Origin: Butyrivibrio fibrisolvens
GTDB lineage: Bacteria; Bacillota; Clostridia; Lachnospirales; Lachnospiraceae
Direction: 5' to 3'
Length of the DNA stretch: 64,000 nt
Assembly (NCBI RefSeq): GCF_037113525.1
Contig: NZ_CP146964.1
Coordinates: 60,325 to 124,324 of the forward strand
A program made the position numbers and the translations under genes. Positions 35,201 through 42,983 of this stretch are shown in pieces; the stretch's first letter is position 1, and each line of letters begins with the position of its first letter. Below the pieces are notes generated by a model that saw only the letters and a program-made list of their open reading frames with translations, did no database searches and had not been told where the DNA came from.

Positions 35201-35727
35201 TCAAAAGAGAACAGGAGGCTGCTTCCAAGCTTACTGCAGCAAGAAATGAAGCTAACCTTGATGCTCTTACCGGAGTTAAGAATAAGCACGCCTATATAGA
35301 CGTTGAAACTCAGCTCAATGAACAGATCACGTTAAATAATGCTCCAGCCTTTGCAGTTGTAGTTCTTGATATCAACGGACTTAAGACAATAAATGATTCA
35401 CTGGGTCATAAGGCGGGTGATGATCATATCAAAAAAGGCTGTCAGATCATCTGTAAGATTTTCCGTCATAGTCCTGTATTCAGGATTGGCGGTGATGAAT
35501 TTGTCGTAATTACAAGAGATGGAGATTATAATTATATAGATAAGCTCATGTCGCTTCTTGAAGAAAACAATACTAAAAATATAGAAAGTGGCGACGTAGT
35601 AATAGCAGGAGGCGTAGCCAAATATAATGGTGAAAGGTACGTCGCTGACGTATTCGAAAGAGCTGACGCCAGCATGTACGAGAACAAGAGGCGTCTTAAA
35701 GAACTAAAGATAAAAGAATCAAATTGA
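32233..35727 (+). CDS. Multidomain c-di-GMP protein (PAS-GGDEF*-EAL-PAS-PAS-GGDEF)
   Basis: 1164 residues. ATG 32233 is chosen over 32227 because GAGGGG then has correct spacing. An N-terminal PAS-like region leads to a degenerate GGDEF (TGDQF, 229-233), followed by a complete EAL domain: EAL at 349-351, IEITESV, DDYGSGYS and EGVETAEQ are all present, so phosphodiesterase activity is likely. PAS-like sensor regions follow, and the C-terminal GGDEF is intact (1086-1090, RIGGDEF), without the RxxD inhibitory site. It probably both makes and breaks c-di-GMP, or the first GGDEF regulates the EAL allosterically. It has no membrane helices. Confidence 0.9.
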   Translation: MKKYSYSKEEFNLIENNPYPLAIFQYVDKRLVTIALSKGFLELFKHDDRQEAYDMMNNNMYAHAHPDDMARIADAAYQFATYDVLFRNNIKGEYRIIRAVGKHIYKPTGDRLAIVAYFDEGPYVETPEGEGGAAAYSLSRSVNEDSKNYNKSYDYLTGLPQMTYFFELATAGRYSIINDGDKPVMLYFDLSGMKMFNQKYGFTEGDKLLRKVADVLIKHFSANNCSRFTGDQFAAYTGQKNLDEQLNTILDEIENVNSGNSLPVRIGVYKARDLFVDASVACDRAKVACDSTKGSYVSAINYYDEKMLQKEEIRQYVLSNLDRALSEGWIKVFYQAIVRSSNDRVCDEEALARWQDPERGMIFPGDFISVLEESGIIYKLDLYVVEQVIKKIKQQRDEGLYVVPQSINLSRTDFYSCDIVEEIRKRMDDVGLDHSLLTIEITESVIGRDFVFMKTQITRFKDLGFKIWMDDYGSGYSSPELLQKIHFDTIKFDMQYMRDFINGPANRIILTELIKMAVALGIETVVEGVETAEQVEFLKEVGCSKLQGYYYTRPVPIEEILDRSKRGKLIGFENPNEAEYYSVIGKVNLYDLAITHEEKSDELINSYFNALPMAIMEMDDEYLWVSRSNPSYKSFFKLNIRDNANLVNERKNIEKLFEEDRTILPRILRQCAKDGQRVIFDEKGPEGALMHVFVRRVAVNPVTGVVAFAVVILGVENSSEKNNLNYNIIAQALTSDYISLYHVDLETENFKEYGSGNAYDELNVERHGTDFFNLCHKEILMQIYDEDKESFFKSFTMENVIATMDQTGSYTYSFRLYIKDEPIFVHLKAVRIKGDDNNIIISISNIDEQKKQQQSFERIKEERTTYSRIAALSGSYIVIYTVDPYTGNYTNYVVSKNIVRPKMAGTGDHFLEKFRAACEELVYPEDLERVLEELQMDNIKSQIDDFGIFKMTFRDIHLGDPRYVELRVALVDERDGKKILFGIRDVHDQVKREQEAASKLTAARNEANLDALTGVKNKHAYIDVETQLNEQITLNNAPAFAVVVLDINGLKTINDSLGHKAGDDHIKKGCQIICKIFRHSPVFRIGGDEFVVITRDGDYNYIDKLMSLLEENNTKNIESGDVVIAGGVAKYNGERYVADVFERADASMYENKRRLKELKIKESN

Positions 35728-35755
35728 GAGAATCTCTTAATAAAGTGATATAGTC

Positions 35756-35794
35756 GTCATTAGGTGTCAAAAGGAACTTTTGACACCTACCTCA
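35756..35794. repeat. Dispersed hairpin repeat, copy 2
   Basis: The same 39-bp sequence as 2942-2980 with a single A/T change outside the stem (GTCATTAGG versus GTCATAAGG). The 12-bp perfect stem is unchanged. It lies between the c-di-GMP gene and the next operon. Confidence 0.8.
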
Positions 35795-35833
35795 TTAAGA
35801 TATAACAATAACATAAAATAGGGGGAGAACTTA

Positions 35834-36349
35834 GTGGCATCGGTACAAAAAGAGATGGATTTCAGAAAGTTATATGAAGCAATAGTTGGTTTTGAAGAAA
35901 GCGAAGAGTCGCAGGACTATTATTATGAGGTAATGGATTCTCTTACAGGGAGAAAGAATAAGAACGGAAGTGACGAAACTGTAAGGGACAGAATCCTGAA
36001 AGCATACGGAGTGCTCTTTTGCGAAGATACCGGTCTTATAGATGGACAAAAGGCAGGGACTGGAGACGTTGCTGATACTGCTGACAGACTCTATATAGGA
36101 GATGCCGGTTATGATCCTGAACACTGGTACAGGATGAAATATCATTTTCCTGTAATTGATGATGACAATTACGATAGATTTGCAGCGCTTGTGATCTCAG
36201 ACATGCATTCAGGACCATTGCATGAAGCTGCACTAAACGATGGACAGACACTGGTTGTAGGAGAAGCAGATCCCCTCCATATGACTTCTTTGCAGAGGCA
36301 GAACCAGCAGCTTAAAAGTGTATCTATTCTTACAGGAGGTGCAAAGTGA
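35834..36349 (+). CDS. Hypothetical protein preceding a response regulator
   Basis: 171 residues starting with GTG behind GGGGGAG. I recognise no domain. It is acidic and soluble, without signal peptide or membrane helix. Its stop overlaps the GTG start of the response regulator by four bases, so the two are translationally coupled and probably function together. Confidence 0.7.
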   Translation: MASVQKEMDFRKLYEAIVGFEESEESQDYYYEVMDSLTGRKNKNGSDETVRDRILKAYGVLFCEDTGLIDGQKAGTGDVADTADRLYIGDAGYDPEHWYRMKYHFPVIDDDNYDRFAALVISDMHSGPLHEAALNDGQTLVVGEADPLHMTSLQRQNQQLKSVSILTGGAK

Positions 36350-37155
36350 GAATAATCGCAGTTGATGACGACAGCACTTCCTTAAAGAAGATCGAAGGCT
36401 TTATTACAAAGACAGTTCCTGATGCAGACTTCTTTGGTTTTGACAGCTCTCTTGCAGCTCTTGCCAAAGCCAGAGAAGAAGAGATAGATGTGGCTTTTCT
36501 TGATGTTAAGATGCCCGAGCTTAATGGAATTGACCTTGGCAAGTATCTGACAGAGCTTAACCCCTATATCAATCTTATATATCTGACGCAGCATACGGAT
36601 TATGCTTATGAAGCAATGAAGCTTCATGCCAGTGGCTATCTCAAGAAGCCATCGTCTTCCAAAGAGATTCAAAAAGAACTTGAATCCCTGCGCTATCCCG
36701 AGATAAGAAAAAAATATAAGAGGGTATTTGCGCAGACCTTTGGTAATTTCGAACTCTTTGTAGACGGAGAACCTGTAGAATTCAAGTATAAGCGCACTAA
36801 AGAGATAGTGGCGCTTCTTGTAAATAATAAAGGTGCCCAGACCACAAATGGAGAGATCATCGCCTCTTTGTGGGAGGATGATGGTGATCCGGAAAAAAAG
36901 CTGTCGTATCTGTGTAACCTTCGCCAGGATCTTCAGAATACCTTTTCAAAGCTAAAGCTTGACGGCATTATCCTAAAGCAGCGTGGTAGCATGGCTATCG
37001 CCAAAGACAAGATTGAGTGTGACCTCTACGACTGGCTTGAAAACAAGAATGATTCCAAGTACAGATATACAGGAGATTACATGAACCAGTACAGCTGGTG
37101 CGAGTTCTTCCATGCAGAACTTGATGAGATAAGTTATGAGCTTGAGGAAGTCTGA
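36346..37155 (+). CDS. Response regulator with SARP-like winged-helix output domain
   Basis: 269 residues with a GTG start. The receiver domain (1-120) has acidic pocket residues in AVDDDS and phospho-acceptor Asp53 (FLDVKMPELNG), with KKPSS at the switch lysine. The C-terminal half (about 130-235) is a winged helix of the SARP / OmpR C-terminal kind (FGNFELFVDGEPVEF, RTKEIVALLV). It resembles the regulator at 55016. No kinase is adjacent, so its partner is elsewhere or it is controlled by its coupled hypothetical neighbour. Confidence 0.87.
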   Translation: MRIIAVDDDSTSLKKIEGFITKTVPDADFFGFDSSLAALAKAREEEIDVAFLDVKMPELNGIDLGKYLTELNPYINLIYLTQHTDYAYEAMKLHASGYLKKPSSSKEIQKELESLRYPEIRKKYKRVFAQTFGNFELFVDGEPVEFKYKRTKEIVALLVNNKGAQTTNGEIIASLWEDDGDPEKKLSYLCNLRQDLQNTFSKLKLDGIILKQRGSMAIAKDKIECDLYDWLENKNDSKYRYTGDYMNQYSWCEFFHAELDEISYELEEV

Positions 37156-37300
37156 TGATGCTTTGGATATAGTTCTTACCAGATATAGAATAAGCGATTT
37201 TGTATTTTGTTTTTTAACATATCGGATATATGTGTGCTAGTTTTGTGATATTCGTGATATTATTATATATATGAACTTAATAACGTTGCGGAGGTCGAAT

Positions 37301-38500
37301 ATGGATTATACCAAATCGGAACATGTAACGATCAGAGATGTAAAAAATGATATCGAAAGAGCGTATAACGTCCTTAATGACTATTCTTTTGATATTGGGA
37401 TTAAAGATAAGGAATCTTTGAAATTCAGGCTTTTGACCGAAGAGGTCTTAAGGCTTGTAAAGCAAATATTAAACAACCGCCATGTTGAATTATGGTTTGA
37501 AGGGAACAATAGAGTATCTCGTATCATCATCGAGTGCGAAGGGACCCTTGAAGGTATCCAGAAGGACGAGCTTGGCTCTATAGCTACGTCCGGAACCGTT
37601 ACTGAAGATAAGGGCTTTTTCAAAAAGCTTACAGATATGTTCATGATTAAGTTCCCCGAAGAAGAGAGCTGGTCTTTGAAGGAATATCAAAGACAGCTTA
37701 AGGCCAAAAAAGCTGAAGATAAGTATGACGTGGAAGCCTGGGATGATCTTGAGAGGTCTCTTGTTGCAAACCTTGCCGATGATATCGAGATTACTACCGG
37801 TAAAGACGTAATAAGAATGGTAGTGACCAAGGACTTTACAAAGACCTTGTCCTTTATTTCTGCTCATACCCTTGAAGCAACTTCAAGTCAGATAATCATA
37901 GGAACAGGAAAAGACCTTTCCAGAGAGCTCGACAGAGCAGATGATATCATTGATGAACTCTCTCTTGAAGGAAAGAACGCTATTCATGCAAAGCTTGTTT
38001 TTGAAGAGACCCTCGGAATGTTAGCGCAGATGATAGAAAACTATAAGGCTGTTGTATGGCTTGAAAAGTACAAGAATAGCTTCTGCTTAAAGCTTGTGGC
38101 CAAAACTGAGATGGATTATGACAAGAAGACGGATCTTCTGTCTCTTTCTTCTGACCATAAAAACAGCAGTATAAGAGGCTTCATGGACAAGATCGGAGAT
38201 GTAATACAAAACGGTCTTCTAAACTATGAAAATGTTGCAAATTTAAGCAGAGAGTATGGCGGAATAATAGATTGCGGCTCATTAGGTATGTATAGCGGCA
38301 TGGAAGGAATTTCCGAATATGGAATGATGTGGTCGTTAAACGATTACAGAGACAGCCTTGAATATGCAAAGAGTAGTGATGATGCATCCAAAGACGCCTG
38401 GGATGAGCTTGAAAAATCAATCGTAGCCAATATCGCAAGCGATGTGATCGTGGGCGTAAAGGGCGACAAGGTTGAGATGACGATCATCTGTAAAATGTAA
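37301..38500 (+). CDS. Tandem-domain protein of unknown function (degenerate GHKL-like?)
   Basis: 399 residues made of two similar halves (about 1-185 and 205-399). Each ends with the same motif: AWDDLERSLVANLADDIEI in the first, AWDELEKSIVANIASDVIV in the second. Each contains LTEEVLRLVKQIL / FEETLGMLAQMI, reminiscent of the N-box of GHKL-type ATPases but without the glycine lid. It may be a degenerate anti-sigma/kinase-like protein. The function is not known. ATG 37301 follows GGAGGT. Confidence 0.65.
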   Translation: MDYTKSEHVTIRDVKNDIERAYNVLNDYSFDIGIKDKESLKFRLLTEEVLRLVKQILNNRHVELWFEGNNRVSRIIIECEGTLEGIQKDELGSIATSGTVTEDKGFFKKLTDMFMIKFPEEESWSLKEYQRQLKAKKAEDKYDVEAWDDLERSLVANLADDIEITTGKDVIRMVVTKDFTKTLSFISAHTLEATSSQIIIGTGKDLSRELDRADDIIDELSLEGKNAIHAKLVFEETLGMLAQMIENYKAVVWLEKYKNSFCLKLVAKTEMDYDKKTDLLSLSSDHKNSSIRGFMDKIGDVIQNGLLNYENVANLSREYGGIIDCGSLGMYSGMEGISEYGMMWSLNDYRDSLEYAKSSDDASKDAWDELEKSIVANIASDVIVGVKGDKVEMTIICKM

Positions 38501-38601
38501 AGATTGATTAGTTTTAGCTCATAAGATATAAGAAATGATGAATCAATCATAGATCATACGATATATAAGAATTGGTCAATAGATCATATGAGATAATAAT
38601 T

Positions 38602-39489
38602 ATGGATCATGATTCAAAGAAAACTGAACTCAGGAATCAGCAGAGGATTGCGCTACTGCTTATCCTCTGGCGGCTTCCTGAGTTTTTCACTTCATTTATA
38701 GCAGCAAGTGCCAGTGGATCAGTAGTAGTCTGGCTTGAGTTTATCGAAAATGCAAGTATTCTTATTCCTGGTATAATTCTCCTTGTCTTATCAGGGAAGC
38801 TGTCAAGAAATCTCAAATATGTATTTAATTACGGAACCGGGAAGGTTGAAGCTATCACAGCTTTGTGCTGCGAAATATTCGATATTACCGGTCTTTTCTG
38901 CGTTTCTTTTTTTGCAATAAAAGGGTTGTTTGCGCCTGAAGAAGATGAAAAGTATCTTGGATTGGCACTTGCAGTAAGTATAGCAGGTCTATTTATAGAT
39001 CTTATAATCTTAAGACAGCAAAAAAAGATACTGTCCGGAAGCCATAGCAAGATGTTCCATACAGCTCTTGTCAGCGCTCAAAAAGAGTTCTTCTTTGATG
39101 CTGCATCAATAATAACGCTTGTTATATCACTTGTTTTTGAAGGAACACTCTGGATCAGATATTTTTCACCGGTCGTATGTCTTATCATCGTAGTACCTTT
39201 TTTCACTATAGTTATGAAACATTTGAGGGAGTCAGTATCTGAGCTTGTAGACAGGACGCTGGATGAAGAAAGCCAGCTTAAGATAATCAAAGTATTAAAT
39301 GAATTCTATGACAGCTATGAAGAGTTTGGCGAAGTCAGAAGCAGGATCAACGGTGAGGAGAAGTATATTGATATTGAGCTTACATTTAAAGCTGATATGA
39401 AATACCAGGACGTGAAAACGGCAGCTGCGAAGATAGAAGAGCGAATCAGGGAAGAGCTGGGAGATTGTCATATTAATGTTGTTATTTGA
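38602..39489 (+). CDS. Cation diffusion facilitator-like membrane protein, metal site not conserved
   Basis: 295 residues with six membrane segments and a cytoplasmic C-terminal domain (about 215-295) typical of the CDF family. The helix-2 and helix-5 positions that normally hold the HxxxD or DxxxD metal ligands read LEFIENAS and SAQKEFFFDAAS, so the canonical zinc or iron site is absent or rearranged. It may carry another substrate or be a divergent CDF relative. The start is the ATG in TTATGGATCATG, and the longer reading has no ribosome binding site. Confidence 0.75.
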   Translation: MDHDSKKTELRNQQRIALLLILWRLPEFFTSFIAASASGSVVVWLEFIENASILIPGIILLVLSGKLSRNLKYVFNYGTGKVEAITALCCEIFDITGLFCVSFFAIKGLFAPEEDEKYLGLALAVSIAGLFIDLIILRQQKKILSGSHSKMFHTALVSAQKEFFFDAASIITLVISLVFEGTLWIRYFSPVVCLIIVVPFFTIVMKHLRESVSELVDRTLDEESQLKIIKVLNEFYDSYEEFGEVRSRINGEEKYIDIELTFKADMKYQDVKTAAAKIEERIREELGDCHINVVI

Positions 39490-39619
39490 GAATGCATAAT
39501 ATTATTATTTGAGTTTGGGCAGCAAAACTAAAACGTCGAACGTAATATAATTGATATATTCTGACTGGATAATTGCTAATTAATGAGAAGAATCGGTTAA
39601 CTTATGATATGATTGCCCA

Positions 39620-39664
39620 ATGTAGTATTAATAACTACATCAAATGATGTTTTTGTTGTATAAT
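39620..39664 (+). promoter_or_regulatory. Promoter with dyad before degV
   Basis: A perfect -10 TATAAT (39659-39664) has only a weak -35. A dyad ATGTAGT (39620-39626) / ACTACAT (39634-39640) overlaps the expected -35 region, which suggests a regulator site. A short hairpin (ACATC AAAT GATGT) follows directly. Confidence 0.4.
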
Positions 39665-39746
39665 AGAATTCTGATTGTCGCTTAGGGAGTTTTTTCAGCG
39701 ATTATCAGTAGACTTACTTATAAATTTTTTACTAAGCGGAGGAGTA

Positions 39747-40613
39747 ATGATGAGTTTTCATGTATTTGCAGATGGAACTGCAAACCTGCCAAAACAGCTT
39801 CTGGAGGGAATCACTCTTTTACCATGCAGTTATCTTGTAAATGATAATCAGGTTACTTATACAGGAGATATAGAAGATTTTAACGGACACGAGTATTATG
39901 AAGGTCTTAAAAACGGAGACAAGATCAAGACAAGTCTTTTAAATACAGCTCTGTTTCTGGATTATTTCACACCATTAGCCCAAAAAGGCGAAGATATCAT
40001 CTATGTGGCTATGAGCTCAGGAATCAGCGGAACCTATAATGCTGCGATCAATGCTGCAAATGAGCTTATGGAAGAATATCCCGACAGCTTCATTCATATC
40101 GTAGATTCACACGGTTGCGGCTTTGGTAATGGAATTCTTGCTCTTAAGGCTGCAAAACTTAGTAAGGACGGCGTTTCCTGTAAGGAAGCAGCTAAGATCC
40201 TTGACGAAGCTGTTCCACATGCCTGTCAGTACTTTACTGTAGATGATCTTAATTTTCTTAAAAATACAGGCCGTGTAAGCGGTGTAACTGCTCAGATCGG
40301 TACAATTCTTAATATCAAGCCTATCCTCTTTGGTGACAGTACAGGACATATTATCTCCTGCAGCAAAGTCAGAGGCCGCAATAATGCTATTAAGGCTATA
40401 GTTAATAAATATGCTGAAAAGAGAATGGATACAGAAGATCAGACGGTTTGCATATCTCATGGAGACTGCCTTGAGGATGCTAATAAGCTTGCTCAGATGG
40501 TCAAGGATATTAATCCAAAGGCTAACATAACAATATCCCAGCATGAGCCTTTCTCCGGAGCGCACGTTGGCCCGGGAATGCTTGGACTTTTCTTCTGGGG
40601 TACTGAGAGATAA
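39747..40613 (+). CDS. DegV-family fatty-acid-binding protein
   Basis: 288 residues, typical length. VFADGTANLPKQLLEG, MSSGISGTYNAA, HIVDSHGCGFGNG and GRVSGVTAQIG are family blocks, with NIKPILF in the second half. DegV proteins bind a fatty acid (FakB type), delivering it to FakA for phosphorylation. No FakA gene is adjacent. The start is ATG 39747 after GGAGG (ATG 39750 is equally possible). Confidence 0.9.
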   Translation: MMSFHVFADGTANLPKQLLEGITLLPCSYLVNDNQVTYTGDIEDFNGHEYYEGLKNGDKIKTSLLNTALFLDYFTPLAQKGEDIIYVAMSSGISGTYNAAINAANELMEEYPDSFIHIVDSHGCGFGNGILALKAAKLSKDGVSCKEAAKILDEAVPHACQYFTVDDLNFLKNTGRVSGVTAQIGTILNIKPILFGDSTGHIISCSKVRGRNNAIKAIVNKYAEKRMDTEDQTVCISHGDCLEDANKLAQMVKDINPKANITISQHEPFSGAHVGPGMLGLFFWGTER

Positions 40614-40793
40614 ATTCAGCAGAATATAAAGATATTCTATACTGATGTTTTTGTGATTCTCCAGCATAGAGATTATGTGGTCTTTGTTGAGGAAATCAGT
40701 AACTTGTTCGCGATCCTGCCTATGAACGATACGAGGAATATTAGTATTACAACTCTTAAAGAAATCGTCTCCCGTATTACTGAATTTGACTAA
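40614..40793 (+). other. In-frame open stretch after the degV stop, possible gene remnant
   Basis: After the DegV stop the same frame stays open for 59 codons (including LQHRDYVVFVEEISNLF and SITTLKEIVSRITEFD) before TAA. The composition looks protein-like but there is no start codon with a ribosome binding site, and it matches no family I know. A decayed short gene is possible. The antisense open frame across it is not supported. The terminator at 40820-40874 follows. Confidence 0.3.
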
Positions 40794-40819
40794 AAACATG
40801 CATTGAAATGGAAGTCTTC

Positions 40820-40874
40820 AAGTAAAAAGAGAACTGATTACCTTATTCATAGGTATCGGTTCTCTTTTTACTTT
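40820..40874. terminator. Bidirectional intrinsic terminator
   Basis: A 14-bp perfect stem (AGTAAAAAGAGAAC / GTTCTCTTTTTACT) with further inner pairing. A and T runs lie on both sides, between degV (plus) and the GlsB-like gene (minus). Confidence 0.85.
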
Positions 40875-40935
40875 TGAATATCATCTTATTTTAATGACAT
40901 TGCCGGTTTGGCCGTGTCCCGACTTTAAAAAGTGC

Positions 40936-41172
40936 TTATTTGAAGAGCTTTCTTCCAAGCCAAATGCAGATGCATGCTCCTACTACGGAAACAACAAGGC
41001 TTCCGATGAGGTTAGTTGGTGCAAATCCAATAAGTCTGAATACGAATCCACCAACAGCACCACCGGCGATACCAAGAATGATATTCTTAATTGTGCCGGA
41101 TTTCTCATTCATTAACTTGCTGGCAATGAATCCTTCTATTGCACCAAGAATAAGGCCGAAAATAATTCCCAT
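40936..41172 (-). CDS. GlsB/YeaQ/YmgE-family stress-response membrane protein
   Basis: 78 residues with three short hydrophobic helices and the family pattern GLILGAIEGFIASKLM, IILGIAGGAVGGFVF, SLVVSVVGACICIWLG. Members are general-stress membrane proteins of unknown mechanism. The start at 41172 is chosen so that GGAGG lies 8 bases upstream. The longer reading would overlap the ribosome binding site. Confidence 0.85.
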   Translation of the reverse strand: MGIIFGLILGAIEGFIASKLMNEKSGTIKNIILGIAGGAVGGFVFRLIGFAPTNLIGSLVVSVVGACICIWLGRKLFK

Positions 41173-41237
41173 TTCATAGTCCTCCATAAATATTTTTGGT
41201 ATCTATGATTATAGCACATAAAACTTAAAGGTTGTGG

Positions 41238-41457
41238 TATTCCTGAGGATGACAGTTTATAAATGATTTTCTTGTCATGAAAAATATATAAAATTCAAGG
41301 CATGATATCTGTATATTTATATTCTAGGGTCCGAAACTCGCTGCGCTCAAACATGCGGACCCTTAACAGAATATAAATATCCATCTATCAAGCTCTTGAA
41401 TTTAATATATTTTTCAAAGACAAGATAATCATTTATAAACTGTCATCCTCAGGAATA
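41238..41457. mobile_element. Long-palindrome element (MITE-like), copy 2
   Basis: 220 bp with inverse arms of about 85-90 bp. Left end TATTCCTGAGGATGACAG, right end the inverse (CTGTCATCCTCAGGAATA). The middle is shorter than in copy 1 (GGGTCCGAAACTCGCTGCGC). Variable positions such as GACAGTTTATAAATG are shared by both arms here, while copy 1 has GGTAGCCTATAAATG on both arms. Non-coding. Confidence 0.8.
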
Positions 41458-41594
41458 TTCAAGGTTTATGCGATATTTATGGGTAATACAGGTTAGATAA
41501 ATAGATAATAGATATAGTATACTAAGAGTAGTTTTGATTAAACTGAAGCTATAAAAGTAGACAGTTCAGAAAATAACAGAAGTGAGCGAAATGT

Positions 41595-42002
41595 ATGAAA
41601 ACAGTAAACGTGGTTGCAGCAATTATATGCGACGATTATAAGAATAAGAAAAAGATATTTGCGACCCAGCGTGGCTACGGCGAATTTAAAGATGGTTGGG
41701 AATTCCCGGGGGGAAAGATAGAAGAGGGGGAATCGCCACAGCAGGCCCTTGTCAGAGAGATTAAAGAAGAACTTGGAGCTGTCATAGAAGTGCATGATCT
41801 TATAGATGTTATTGATCATGACTATGATACATTTCATCTTCATATGCATTGTTTCTGGGCTACAGTAGCTGAAGGGGAGCTGGAGCTTTTAGAGCATGAG
41901 GCTGCAAAGTGGCTTGAATATGGAGAGCTTAGAAGTGTTGACTGGCTTCCTGCAGATCTTGCACTGATACCCAAGATTAAAGAGAGAATGAGCGATAAGT
42001 AA
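41595..42002 (+). CDS. Nudix hydrolase, MutT-like (deoxy)nucleoside triphosphate pyrophosphohydrolase
   Basis: 135 residues, one Nudix domain with a perfect box (GGKIEEGESPQQALVREI, then KEELG). VVAAIICDDYKNKKKIFATQR and KDGWEFPGG fit MutT / 8-oxo-dGTP or CTP pyrophosphohydrolase subfamilies. It cleans oxidised or unusual nucleotides. It is followed 28 bases later by the TMEM164-like gene. Confidence 0.9.
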   Translation: MKTVNVVAAIICDDYKNKKKIFATQRGYGEFKDGWEFPGGKIEEGESPQQALVREIKEELGAVIEVHDLIDVIDHDYDTFHLHMHCFWATVAEGELELLEHEAAKWLEYGELRSVDWLPADLALIPKIKERMSDK

Positions 42003-42029
42003 AACCCATAAAGGGCCTAGAAGTAGAAG

Positions 42030-42797
42030 ATGGAAAGGTGGTTATTTCCAAGTATGGAATTCTTTTGGAAACAACAGGATGATATACCTGCAGGGATGGG
42101 CTATCCATTGTTTGGAATAGCTCATATTTTGAGTGTGGGAATTACGTTGTTTCTTACATGGGTGATCAGTTGTTTCATTATCAGGCTAGAAGATAGAAAA
42201 CAAAGAGTTATCTTAAAGATAATACCTGTTTTGATGCTTGGAATGGAAGTATTTAAGGATTTATTTCTTATCAGTGTTCACAGATTTGGAATAGGATATC
42301 TTCCGCTTCATATCTGTAGTATAGGAATATTTGTATTCTTATTTAGAGAATGGCTGCCGTGGAGATGGGCAAAGGAGGTGTTTGGAGAAATTGCCTTCAT
42401 TATTATCATGCCGGCATCAATTGCGGCACTAATGTTCGCAGACTGGACGATCTATTATCCTGTGCTGAATTTCATGAATATCTATAGCTATGTATGGCAT
42501 GGGCTTCTAATTCTATATCCAATACTTTTGATCAAACGTAAAGAAATTAATCCGTCAATCAGGCATATTCATTATTGCCTGTTGTTCTTATGTGTGGTTG
42601 TTCCGCCAATTTATGCTTTTGATAAGCATTTTGAGTGCAACTATTTCTTTGTGAACTGGCCTGTGCCAAACAGTCCACTTTCTTGGATGGCTTCATTTAT
42701 GGGCACTCCCGGATACCTTCTTGGCTATGCAGGACTGACCATTGCTGTGATTTTGATCTTGTACCTAGGGGTAGAACTGAAGAGAATAACAAGATAA
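42030..42797 (+). CDS. YwaF/TMEM164-like integral membrane protein
   Basis: 255 residues with seven predicted membrane helices. HILSVGITLFL near the start and the conserved LPLHICSIGIFVFLF and NIYSYVWHGLLI mark the YwaF / TMEM164 group. Its function in bacteria is unknown. It lies 28 bp after the Nudix gene and probably shares its transcript. No ribosome binding site stronger than GAAGATGG is seen. Confidence 0.78.
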   Translation: MERWLFPSMEFFWKQQDDIPAGMGYPLFGIAHILSVGITLFLTWVISCFIIRLEDRKQRVILKIIPVLMLGMEVFKDLFLISVHRFGIGYLPLHICSIGIFVFLFREWLPWRWAKEVFGEIAFIIIMPASIAALMFADWTIYYPVLNFMNIYSYVWHGLLILYPILLIKRKEINPSIRHIHYCLLFLCVVVPPIYAFDKHFECNYFFVNWPVPNSPLSWMASFMGTPGYLLGYAGLTIAVILILYLGVELKRITR

Positions 42798-42811
42798 GAA
42801 ATTGTGATGAT

Positions 42812-42930
42812 TTGCGGCAATATATCAAAATGACATGATATATTGCCGCAAAAAGTTTGATATATTACCGTGAAAAATGATATATTGCGGCAAAATATCC
42901 TCCAAAACTCGATATATTGCCGCAATATAT
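42812..42930. repeat. Array of palindromic operator-like repeats before the HTH-AAA-nuclease gene
   Basis: Five copies of a 15-bp motif: TTGCGGCAATATATC (42812-42826), its exact inverse (42837-42851), a degenerate one (42859-42873), GATATATTGCGGCAA (42879-42893) and a full odd palindrome ATATATTGC-C-GCAATATAT (42912-42930). The first pair makes 17-bp perfect arms. It lies directly upstream of a gene whose product starts with a DNA-binding helix-turn-helix. Confidence 0.85.
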
Positions 42931-42983
42931 TTATAATAGTAGTAGAATGTATCGTAAAAACGTCTACTTATTTTGGAGAATAT

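Noticed and set aside
40107..40799. Long minus-strand open frame across degV
   Set aside because: It is the reverse of a solid DegV coding sequence, with no family match or start signal.
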